A stretch of DNA of 64,000 nucleotides from Deuterostichococcus epilithicus (taxonomy: Eukaryota > Chlorophyta > Trebouxiophyceae > Prasiolales > Stichococcaceae): NCBI GenBank assembly GCA_033439295.1, contig JAVTLE010000008.1, positions 2,480,001 through 2,544,000 of the forward strand. Direction: 5' to 3'. Positions 10,501 through 20,617 of this stretch are shown one piece after another (position 1 is the stretch's first letter; each line of letters opens with the position of its first letter). Made by a program: the position numbers and the translations under genes. The notes below the pieces were generated by a model, which worked only from the letters and a program-made list of their open reading frames with translations, did no database searches and was not told where the DNA came from.

Positions 10501-13500
10501 GCATTTACACGGAAGCAGGCTGGTCGAAAGCAGGACTTTCCAGCGCTGTTCGCATGTGTCGCAGTGATGGCGGCAAGCGCTTGCATCGCAGCGATAGTGG
10601 CAAGAGAGGGCCAGTTTTGGCCATCATGGCATGGTGGGTTGCGGCGCTGCAGGCGCTCGCGGCTGTCCAATCAAGCTGCTTCATGAATGGCAGTATGAGG
10701 ACAGCTGCCTGAGACGCTGCGTGAAAAGACCGGTGATGCTGCACGCCGCCGCAGGTGGCGGGGCCGCGGTGCGAACGGCGATCCAGGCGGACACGCCGCA
10801 GATGTCAACCTGCCAATGTTGAACCCCCGCACACAGCGCAGTGCATCTGCCTTCCTGCTGCCCGCCGCAGGTGGCGACGCCGCGGGTGCGCACGGCGGTC
10901 AAGGCGGACATCCCGCACGTGGAGGACCACGTCAGCAAGCTGCACGCGGTGGGCGCGCAAACGCAGCAGAAGCTGCAGGATGTGTCAGGCGCTTGCGAGG
11001 CGGCCGGCGTCTACGGCGTCAAGCTGCCGCACAACTGCGTCAGCAAGGGTGCGCGGGCGCACCACGTCTGCGTTCATGGAGCAGAGAAGGCGCAGCAGTT
11101 TGCAGGGCTGGCTGCAGCTTCCGCCCGGCGGCAGGCCTGTAGATGCGTCCGCATGGCGGGGCCTACGGCGACTGCTGCATGACAGTTCACCTCAGAAAGC
11201 GATGCGGGGCCTCGCCGCCTGGGCACCTCAGACGGCAGGCCCGCAGCCCTTGTTGCGCAGCTCCATGAGAATTGCGCATGGTGGCGCTAAGACCAGGGCT
11301 GAGACGGCGGCCTGAAGGCGGCCTTGCCGACTCTGGAGTCTCGCCTGGGGCTGAACGGCGACCCGCTGTGCCCGCCGGTCGGCACGACATCCATGGCCTC
11401 ATCTCTTCTATGCCTGTTGTAATGCAGTCGGCGAGTTCCGGGCGCTGGTGGACGCAGCGGAGCGGGACCGCGCGCTGTGCGACACCCTCAAGCGCGTGCT
11501 CAAGCTCTCCAAGGTGAGCCACAATAGGGTTCAGGGTCTAGCTCATGCGTCGCGCCACATCTCCGAGCTGCACGCCGCCGACCGGGCACGAGCTGGCACA
11601 CCATCGATTGGGGCGCTCCTCCTGACGGAAGCGCTCCCGGCAGCAGCTTCCCGCTGGTCGCACTGCGTGCTCACAAGGTGTGCCATCAGGCGCAGGGGCA
11701 CTGCAGGGCTCCGCCGCTGTCGCTGCAGGGCTGGTGGGCGGACGCAAAACCCGCTGACGCTGCTCTCAGGTCTTCAAGTGTCTCAACCGGGCTCCGCCGC
11801 TTGTGCCACAGGGCTGGGAGGCGGCGCGGGACCATGCGCGGTCAGCGGTGGAGACGGACAATCGGCTGCGGCGGTGGCTGCCGGGGCCGGGCTCCCCGGG
11901 GCCGCCCGCCGGCCTGCTGTACCGCTGCACCCTGGGCAACATCGACCTGACGACGCCGCTGGGTGAGGCCGCCCGGAGGCGCACTGGCTCGGATGCAGGA
12001 AGCAGCTGCAGCATCTGTCTTGTGGTCGCCACGCAGCGTCTGGCAGGCCGTGCCGGCCGCGCCACCCTGTGGTGTGCGGCCCTGCTGCTTGTCGCCAGTG
12101 GCTCAAGGGTGGGGGCTGGCATTGCGGCGCCCGCAGCCATGCAGTCTGCAGACCCAGCCATCCCAGGGAACGACAAACGCAGATCAGTGAGTGCACACAA
12201 GCCTCTGGCGCATTCGACCCATTCGGGGATCATACCAGAGCCATCAACTCTGCTCCACTACACCATAATGTGCGCTCATGCAGGCCTACTGCAGGCGAGC
12301 CGGGAGGCATCCATGGGCATGATGGAATGCACCTTGGCGCAGCATCAGAGCGATGCGCAGGTGCAGACCTGCTGTCACCACCCCAGATCAGCCCCCATAC
12401 CTGTGATCCTCTTCCACGTGTGGATGCTGGGCCACTTCAAACCGGCAGAGCGGGAGCACTGGTGCGGCTGGGTAGCAGCAAAGAAGGTAGGTATGCCAGC
12501 AGGCGCGCATGCCGGGCAACACTTTTGCTCCTGCGCCAGCGTCCTGTCGGATGCCCACGGGGCCCTCGTTCGATCACCCTGCCACCTCCGTGCCTCTCGA
12601 CTCCCGCTGCAGGCGGACCTCATGCGGCAGCTCAGCGAGCGCGCGGCGCAGTGCTGGTGGCAGGGCGGGCACCCGGGCTTCGCCATCGCGCCGCTGGACA
12701 GCGAGCGCTTCCTGGCGTCGCTGCAGGGCACCCCGGGGCCTTTTGCCGTGCCGTTGGGCAGCCCGCTGCTCGCCACGGGTGCGCGGGGCGTTGGCTGTCT
12801 TTCTGGCAAGATCCACAGCAAGCGAGCCAGGCTGATGTCCGTTCTAAGCCGCGCCAGTCGGCAGCGTCCTGCTTCCGACTGGGTTTGCCATCGCAGCCAG
12901 GGCGCCCAACCTTCTGTGGTCCACCGCTGTTGCCTGCCCATTCCCTGCAAGACGCAAAAGTTTGGGAAACGCCTCTCAAGTCTGTGGCGAACGCACTGTC
13001 GCATTTGCAGCGGCAGCGATCGCCGGCGGCGAGGCATCGCTGCGAACGCCCAGCATTGGGCGCTCGCCACGGCCCTCGCCGCGGCCTTCTCCTGGCAACA
13101 CGCCGCCCATTTCGCCACGCGGCGGCGGCCCCAGCGGTGACTACTCAGGTGGAATGCGGAGTCCTGTGCTCTCCGCTGTCAAATGGCTCTTCAGTCATGT
13201 TGGATGGCAGAATAATTCGGCCACAAGCCAGCCAGCCTGTCTGCGGAAATGCGCTAGTCAACGGCAAACACTTTCTGCTTCAACATTCCAGCTTTGGTGG
13301 ACCCCTCACCTTGCACGGCCCTTCATCTGTTTCCTTTAGACTACTTCGAAGTGCGACTCTCATTTTCATGCAACACCGCGCAGGCGCGGTCGCCGAGCAC
13401 GAGTATGTGATGCGGGTGGCGCAGCGGCAGGCAGCGGCGCAGGCAGCGCAGGACCAGCTGGTCGTGGCGGCAGCGCAGCAGGCGGGGCTGGCAGGGCTGC

Positions 13501-13522
13501 CGCAGCAGCCGCCGCAGTCGCC

Positions 13523-13587
<65 letters not shown>

Positions 13588-16500
13588 CCGCGCTGGCGGT
13601 GGCCCAGGCGCAGGTGGGAGCACTGGATTGGAAATGCCTGTTGAAACCGGCTGCTAAGGAGTGCATGCGCCATCATGCGCTGCACCTGGGACCAGGGCAG
13701 CGGGAGGCGGCACAATGAGATCGCACCCATTTCCCAGCACAGTGTCGGCAGGCAATGCCGGTAAGACCGAATGACACTGTTCCTCCTCCCCATGCCGGCA
13801 ACCCTGCTGCCTGCGTTGTCGCAGGCGCAGCTGGCGGCGGAGGCGGTGGCCCCACTGGGCGGCAGCGTCGGGCGGCAGAGCCTGGACTCGGCGTTCGGCC
13901 AAGCGCACCGTGCCCTCCAGCTGTCGTGCATGTCAATGCCCGACCGCATCGCCTTCACGCAGGTCCGTGTTCAAGCAACTTTGTTGTTGAAGGAAAAATT
14001 GCCAAAGCGCTAGTCCACGCTCGCTGCAGGACTGGGATGGCCGGCAAAGAGAGCACCGCCGCTGCCATGTCCTCTTTGATTCCAGCAGCGTGAGCACGCT
14101 GGCGGGGGCCAGTTGCACGCCCCACACGATCTTGGGTCCTGGAGGTGGCTTTGCTTGCATCCATTTGCTGTGCGATGCGACCTGCGTCGTAGTGCGCTGC
14201 GCGCCCGCTTGTGCAGATGCTACCCAGGGAGCGACAGGGAGCGCTCACGAGCTGCACCCCCGCTGCGTTTTGCATTAAAGCACACGCCCAGACCACTGGC
14301 TGCGGTGGTCCCAGTGCTTCGAACGTCCACCGCCGTGCAGAGGGAGCGGGACCGGCAGGACCAGGANCGCCAGGCGCAGCAGGCGGCGCAGCGCACGGCG
14401 CAGCTGGCGGCGCAGCACGAGGCGGCGCAGCAGGGCTTCCAGCTGTCCCCCACTGCCGCACAGGTGCCCCCTTTCACCCCCCCGGGGGCCTTGTCCCGTT
14501 CCTGCCGCCATGGCGGGCGCCGTGACATGCATTCGCCTCCCGTGTTGTGCCGGCGGAGGCTTGTCACTGCACGCCTCCAAGACCCGCCTGTGAGACCAAG
14601 CAGGTGTCCGACAAGATTGCACTGGTCAGGCAGGACCGCAGCACGTGGTTTCTGACTGTGCCTGTGAGCGCCGGCAGGCTGGAGGCAACGCAGCGCGCGC
14701 ATGGAACTTCGCGCAGCAGGCCCAGATGGAGGCGGCGCCGGGCTTTGGCGCCACCGTAGGCCGCCAGTCGGCGCCCGCAGCCAGCTTCTACGGCCAGCAG
14801 GCTGCGTCGCCGACAGACCCCCTGGTGAGATGGCTTTCACTCCGGGTGTGCCCGCCAGAGGAGCAGCACCTCACTCTGGCCGGCTGCAGGCAGTCGTGTC
14901 CTGCTGACGTTTGCACATGACGCATGCAAGACGACATCAACTCACTGCATGTCACATCAATGCGCATCTTTGTGCTGGCCGCTTTGGCTCAGCGTGTGAG
15001 TCCCCGCATACATGCGCCGCAATGTCTCTTGCTGGTTCCTCCTGCCGCAGTTTGCGGGCCCGCCGCCCGAGCTGCTGCACACACCCAAAACGCCGTCGCT
15101 GCCGCAGTTTCCGCCGGCGCACCGCGTCCAGGCGCACAGCCTGGCAGGCAGCCCCGGACTGCGCGTCTACAGCGGCGGCAGCGGCTTGATGCCCGGCGGC
15201 GGCGGCGGCGGCGGCGGGTATCCTGGCGGCAGCGCCGTGGGCCTGCTCGGCCGCGCCGGCGGCGGCAGCGGCTTCAGCCTCNGCGNCCNGGGCGGCGCCG
15301 GGCTGAGCGGCGGCGGCAGCGGCTTGGGCGCAAGCAGCCTGCCGGCGTGGGCCATGCCCGGCGCAATGGTCGGCGCCGACGGCAGCGGCCAGGGCAGAGT
15401 GCACGATAGCCCAGAGCTGTCTGGCGGTGCAGTGAGTGCCACACATTTTCTCGCCATACAGATTCATCCTGGCGAGCAGGACCGTGCAGACTTGTTTCGC
15501 TCGCCCAACATGCCTGGGATAAATCGCTGCCTGCGCATCTGGCATGACGCGCAGCACCGGAGCAGCAGAGCGTCGCACAACTGGGTTCTCTGGCCGCAGT
15601 CCCTCAGCAGCCGCGGCAGTCGCTCGGACCCAGGCTGAGGTGTGCCCTGTTACCACCGTACATTTGCTCAACATCACCCTTCAATTCCGCAGGCGGCCAT
15701 GCTGGTGGGCAACCCTGGCGCAGCCGCGGCCATGGACACGATGCTGGGCGCCCGCGGCGGCAGCCTGGGGCACCCAGCGCCGGACGGCGACGGTCGCGCG
15801 CACGGCAATGGGCAGGGCCGCAACGGTGGGGGTTTTAGGGTTAGAGGGGCGGGGGGGGGGGGTGGTTCCGCGACCTTGCTGAACCCTCGCAGTCCTGTGC
15901 AAGTCCTGTCGAAACCCTGCGAGCCCGCACGCCGCGAAGCGCCCTGCCGGCCGGCTCAGCTGCCTCCCAGGCCTGGCGGTACTGCGGTTTAGGGTTGTGG
16001 TCCGCCGCATGTCACGGCCCGCACCCAGATGATGTGCCCCGTTCCGGGCGCTTCGGCTGAGCTGCCGCACCAGGATCCTGATCAGCTCGAGCTTCACGTT
16101 GGGCCTCCGGGGCACCGCCTGTCGCCCTGCTGCGCTCTGAGCACCCATCCATGCCTCTGCAAAAGGTCCCACACATTTCCGCCAAGCAAGGCAGCCATGT
16201 TCATGTGTCAATCTATTGTTTTCCCTCCTACTTGTGCAGTGCGCAAGCGGCGGTCCACCCCCAGCTCGACCGTTCCGCAGTCGCCGTTCGCGGCGGCAAC
16301 CTTCCCTGCGCCCGGCGGCGGCGCCGGCGCGCCGCCGGGGCAGGCCCGCCAGCCGCGGTCGCCGCGCGGCGAGCCGTCGCTAGCGCACGAAGTCAGCTTC
16401 GCGGGGTCCTACCCGACCGGGCCGCAGAGCGCAGGTGAGGCTGCGATCAGAGGGAACGCACTCCCTGTGTCCTGGACCCAGCCTCCTGCATTGTTGTGCG

Positions 16501-17926
16501 TCCCGGACGGTGATCCACCAGGACTGGTGACAGCTTCCAGTCCAGCCGGCTCTCGCGGATCTTGCGTGAGAACGCCGCGGAAGAACAGCAGGCTGATGGT
16601 CGTTGCTGTGGCTTCGGCTACGATGTTATCTCATGCTACTTGCGCAGCGTCAAGCCACTTCCAACCAGTGCGGCACGGCCCCGTTGGGGCAGCCCCGGCC
16701 CTGACCTGCTGTCTCGTCGGCTTTCCATGCAGGCATGGACGGGGTGCCGGACGGCGGCGGCGTCTCGGCGGCAGGGCCGGTGGTGTGCGGCCCCGGGCCG
16801 GACCTTTCGCTGCCGCTGCAGGGCTCCGACATGGACATGATGGAGCAGATGGCGCAGGATCTAGTGGGTTGTTTTCGTCTGTCAATTCTGCCTTTCAATT
16901 TTGCATTGCAGTTGCGGCCTTCTGCCATTCGAACTGCACAGGCGCTTTGGCCTCCAAACACAGGACCAGATGGTTTGCATGGCACACCCCGAGTGACAAG
17001 TCAGCTCGGAGAGCGTGTGTCGCCAGACGATCAGTGGCAATGCAGCCGTCTCAATCGCTGCTCGCTACTGTCACGGCTGACGCAAGCAAATGTGCCGGGA
17101 TTGCAGGGGCATGAGGGCGGCGGCGAGCCCGACCTTGCAGCCGGCCATCAGCAGCAGCACCATCAGCCAACTTCGCCGCTCTATGGGTGCGCGCTTGATG
17201 CGACACTGTTCATGCCGCGAGTAGCACACCGTGCACCATGCACCACGCATCCCACACCTCGGTCTTGCTGCTGGCTTGGTCTCATGCAAGTCTTACAGCC
17301 GGCTGCTGCTGTGTGCATGTCTTGCAGCAGCAGCGTATGAGGCAGCATGATGGCGCCAGAGACGCAGGGCTGCAGATGCGGGTGGGCGTCTGCAACAAGC
17401 ACTCTTGCATTGTGGCTTTGCAGGTCCCCGCACCACCAGCCCAGCCCAGGGTACAGCGGCATCCCCGCCGCGGGTGGCCAGCAGCAGCAGCAGCCGCAGC
17501 CGCTGTCGGCTGGCTACACCGGCGGAAGTCATCAGTTGCAGCAGCAGCAGCATTCGGCGGGGTGCAGTGGCGAGCAGCAGCAGCACTCTGGTGGCTACAG
17601 CGGTAGTCTCGACCAGGTGCCGACGAACGATATGGCCGTCATGCAGTCGACCGAGGGGAGCCCCATCAATGCCGTCGACGCGGCGGCCTTGCTGCAGGTG
17701 CCTCGGCAGCCGTCTCAGCAGTTTCTGCTGTCTGAAGCGTCTTCGCTCCATCATGCTGTTGCCTCGGCCCCTGATCTCCTCGGTCCCTGCCAGTTTATGG
17801 AGCGCAGCAGAGCAGATGCAGACTCCCCTGCCGGCAGCGCAATTATGCATTGCATTTGCGTGATTCCCTCGCCCTGTCCAGTTGGTCGTCAACTGGAGAT
17901 CGACAATCAGAGAAGAGCAGACCCCA

Positions 17927-17958
<32 letters not shown>

Positions 17959-18452
17959 AGGGCATGCCCGCCAGCGGCATCATGTCAGCGCCACAGCACG
18001 GCAGCCAGCAGCAGGTTCACTCGCACATGCGTGGGGACACGGACAGCGGCAGCGGCTTCTCGGGCGGCGGCAGCAACGCTGACGCCCATGACGGTGGCAG
18101 GTGCGTGCTGTCGCACCTGGAGTGAGTGCCCAACAGAGCAGATGCTGTTGGAGTCAGCATTGCCTGCCTTCCTGCTCCCTTCACTCCTCCAGTCTGTATG
18201 CACCGAGACTGCTTGCGTGCTCCAGAGACCAACGAACCCACTGCATGTTGTGCACCCTCTTGCAGATGGGGTGGCAACGGTATGGGCGATGTGCTGCCAA
18301 GCCGCATGAGCGGCTTGTCCATGGACCAGCCACAGTATGAGGAGCAACTGGCGGCGTTCGGGTTTCCGGCGGCAGGCACGATGCCGGCCGGCAGCACGCC
18401 AGCGGGGGCGGCGCCCGCCGCCCCCACATCTGCGGGCCCAGACTTCGAGTGA
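7526..18452 (+). CDS. CBP60-like DNA-binding-domain protein with long low-complexity tail
   Basis: Twenty-three exons in phase: 7526-7591 (least certain), 8559-8740, 9085-9283, 9615-9779, 10267-10425, 10871-11048, 11428-11513, 11812-11962, 12284-12360, 12613-12778, 13011-13148, 13384-13613, 13825-13962, 14341-14463, 14717-14824, 15051-15431, 15693-15825, 16240-16434, 16733-16863, 17107-17186, 17424-17697, 17961-18100 and 18266-18452; about 1,228 residues. Residues 74-395 follow the CBP60/SARD1 core of land plants: LQLVFR, GAPIRLEVIDRVTGEAV, IQLEMCILDG, GRPLLVSG, HIRVPLEGGVAYLPDL, PFRLMARALA, ISEAFVV, VEDHVSKLHAVG, GEFRALV and GWEAARDHARSAV. A Cys-rich insert (CLEPGCELCAQNPSRRC) replaces part of the usual segment. 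The remaining 830 residues are Gln-, Gly-, Pro- and Ser-rich, with a 20-Gln run and a possible NLS (VRKRRS). It is likely a nuclear transcription regulator. Calmodulin binding cannot be judged from sequence. Confidence 0.75.
10745..10806. repeat. Decayed copy of exon 6 start with its acceptor site
   Basis: The segment starting GCCGCCGCAG then GTGGCG repeats the acceptor and first about 47 bases of exon 6 (10871 onward), with about 83 percent identity and a one-base deletion that breaks the frame. It is in direct orientation and lies 116 bp upstream, in the preceding intron. Confidence 0.75.
13527..13586 (+). repeat. CAG microsatellite coding for 20 glutamines
   Basis: Twenty uninterrupted CAG codons in exon 12 of the CBP60-like gene. 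Pure CAG with no CAA breaks is prone to length change. Confidence 0.97.
17928..17960 (+). repeat. CTG microsatellite forming the 3' end of an intron
   Basis: Ten CTG units run directly into CAG, the acceptor of exon 22 of the CBP60-like gene, so the repeat takes the place of the polypyrimidine tract. Confidence 0.9.
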
Positions 18453-20066
18453 CCGCGGACTGTGGCTGGCAGCCGGCAGCCGTGGCCGCGGGAGTTCTTC
18501 GCGGCCTGCAGTCTGGCCTCGCGCTCACTGGGCAGTGCCTTCGGCTGCCATCACCCCGGATCATAGCGACAGGCCGGGGTATTGCCGCTGCCGGGGGCCG
18601 CATCGTGCCACAGGCTGCTCGTCGACGGGGGAGCTATTAGCAGCAGCTGCTTACACATCTGCTGCCGCAGGCTGCTCGCCAATGATGGAGCCGTCGGCAA
18701 CAGCATCAGCCCGCTAAGCTGCAGCCTCAGCCTGTGTGGCCATGGCCGGCCATTGCCGGCTTGCCTGCGGCAGCTGCGGCAGGGTTCAGCCCCCAGGGTC
18801 AGTGGCTGGCCCTTAAGCAGCAGCTCTCAGCAGCAAAGCGGCGGCACCATGTGATGGACACTCAGTATTTTCAGCTGCGGCCCAGTGTGCTGTCGCAAAT
18901 GGGTTTCCTTTGTTCAGTGATCAGACATCAGAGCACGACGCTGCGGCCGCGCGGTACCCCCTGCCTCGTGTCAGGGGCATGGCAGGTGCGCCTGCTTCGC
19001 GGCTCGCAGCGTCGCGCATAGCTGCCTTTCTGCTCTTCCTGATCAGACCCTTGCTGTGCATGTGTGTGAATCAGTAACAATTGCATCTTCATGGGCGAGC
19101 AGTTGTTGACTGGCACGCCTACGGCGCCACAAGCGCTGTGTATGGCCTGTCAGAACTTAGCATTTCGCATTAATGTTGCGTGGCGGCTGCTCGCCAATCA
19201 GTGCCTTTGTGAAGTAGGGTTACCAGATGGTGATACGCCTTGAAAGGGGACAGTGAATGGGCTTTTTGCTTGCACGCGGGGATTGCAGTGTGACGCTTCA
19301 CAGCAGGACTGTTTGTTCAGCTCTAGGCCAAAACAGTGTAGCTAGGTATGTGCGCGGAGGAGAAACATGTTCGTGATGAAATGTACGGGCAAGAGCTGTT
19401 TGTCACGCACCTGCGAGTTACTCCCCAGCTCCACGTTCCAGACGTCATTGCTGCCACCACTGTGCACGCTGCAGCCATATGACACACTCATGACACCCTA
19501 TGCCATGTTCAGAGCCCCGCCGGTGGAACGCGGCTCAGCACAGCGCAGCTCCCCTGCAGTCCCGCACGGCAGCAGTTCTCCGCTCAGCAGTCTGAACGTG
19601 TCAGCCAAGCCCTCAATGGTGTACTGCTGCTGGCAGCCGCCTCACTGTCAGGTTGCGATCGCAGCACGCACGACTGGACGGCCCCTCTGCCGGTCGCCGC
19701 CCCCGCCCTGCTTCTGGTTGGTCTTGGGAGTTTTCAACTCCAGCATGCCGGCAGCTCCCTGTGTGGATGGCATGCGTCGCATTGACGCTTGCCTCTAGCC
19801 AACTTGCAATGTAATGGAAGCGAAGAACTAGCCTCGACAATGACATTTCACAAACCGCTGCAAACGTCCCCCAGGGCGAACCTGTTGCCTTGACCACAAC
19901 TGATGAGCAGGCTGACTTCCTCCGGGTTCCCCCGAATTGGAATGCCCTGCTGACAGCATGCTTCCTGTTAACAGCATGCTTCACGCTGACGCAGCCTGAA
20001 TCTGCTTCTGCACCTCGATGCTGCCGCTGCGGCTGCAGCGCTGACAAAAACCACACCGCTCGTGCC
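18453..20066. other. 3' flank and intergenic region
   Basis: It follows the CBP60-like stop codon. The first few hundred bases are GC-rich, probably 3' UTR; the rest has lower GC. The open frames here (for example 19367-19798) lack splice structure or family features. A small direct repeat (AGCATGCTTCCTGTTAAC / AGCATGCTTCACGCTGAC) lies near 19957-19990. Confidence 0.4.
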
Positions 20067-20514
20067 CTTGCAACTGCAACCTGAGTTGCACCGCACGGCG
20101 CACGCGTGCGCACGCGCACGCGTTCCGCACGCGTGCGCACGGCCGCACGGCTGTGAGCACTGCCGTGCGCACGTTGTCAGACGCTGTCAGACAGTGATGT
20201 AATCCAGCTAGACAACAGTTGCCGGCATGCTACTGCGGCTGCAAATGAGACGCAACTGCACATCACCGCCGTTTAACATGTTGCATACATCATATCAACG
20301 CATAAGATATATGTGCAGTGAGGTTGTATGCATTGTTCAGCCTGTTATGGCCCAGCGCAGCCTGTTTCTTCATTCCCCTGGGGGATTAACATAAGCAGCC
20401 GTGCGAAAGTGCCGTTCCCTGCCGTGCGACGTGCGCACGCGGTGCGCACGCGTGCGCACGGCCGCACGTCAGTGTAAAGTGACGTGCGGTGCAACCCTGA
20501 CTGCAACTTGCAAG
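20067..20514. mobile_element. Foldback / MITE-like element, non-coding
   Basis: The two ends are imperfect inverted repeats: left CTTGCAACTGCAAC...GTTGCACCGCACG (20067-20097) and right CGTGCGGTGCAAC...TTGCAAG (20483-20514). Inside them, stretches of alternating CGCACG/GCGTGC at about 20095-20175 and 20420-20475 are also inverted with respect to each other. The centre is AT-richer. No open frame or transposase is visible, and no clear target-site duplication flanks it. It sits between two convergent genes. Confidence 0.6.
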
Positions 20515-20617
20515 ATGATGGACAGATCTGCTGGTTCACACGCCAAGCTGCTTGGCGCGCAACTGTCAGCTCCGCTTAGCCTGGCCCACGAAGATTGTTT
20601 CCGCTGCCGTTGAGCCT

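Noticed and set aside
10755-10808. Alternative exon of the CBP60-like gene
   Set aside because: A one-base deletion breaks the reading frame and no donor follows in a usable phase, so it is treated as a decayed copy of exon 6.
11803-13718. Two long plus-strand open frames (445 and 549 residues) running through the CBP60-like gene
   Set aside because: They cross several good splice sites. Only short pieces match the family core, and those belong to exons 8-12 of the spliced model; the 549-residue frame is off the coding frame in exons 8-10.
15833-15840. TTTTAGGG, the telomere unit of some green algae
   Set aside because: A single unit within an intron, with no array. It is not a telomere or a convincing interstitial telomeric tract.
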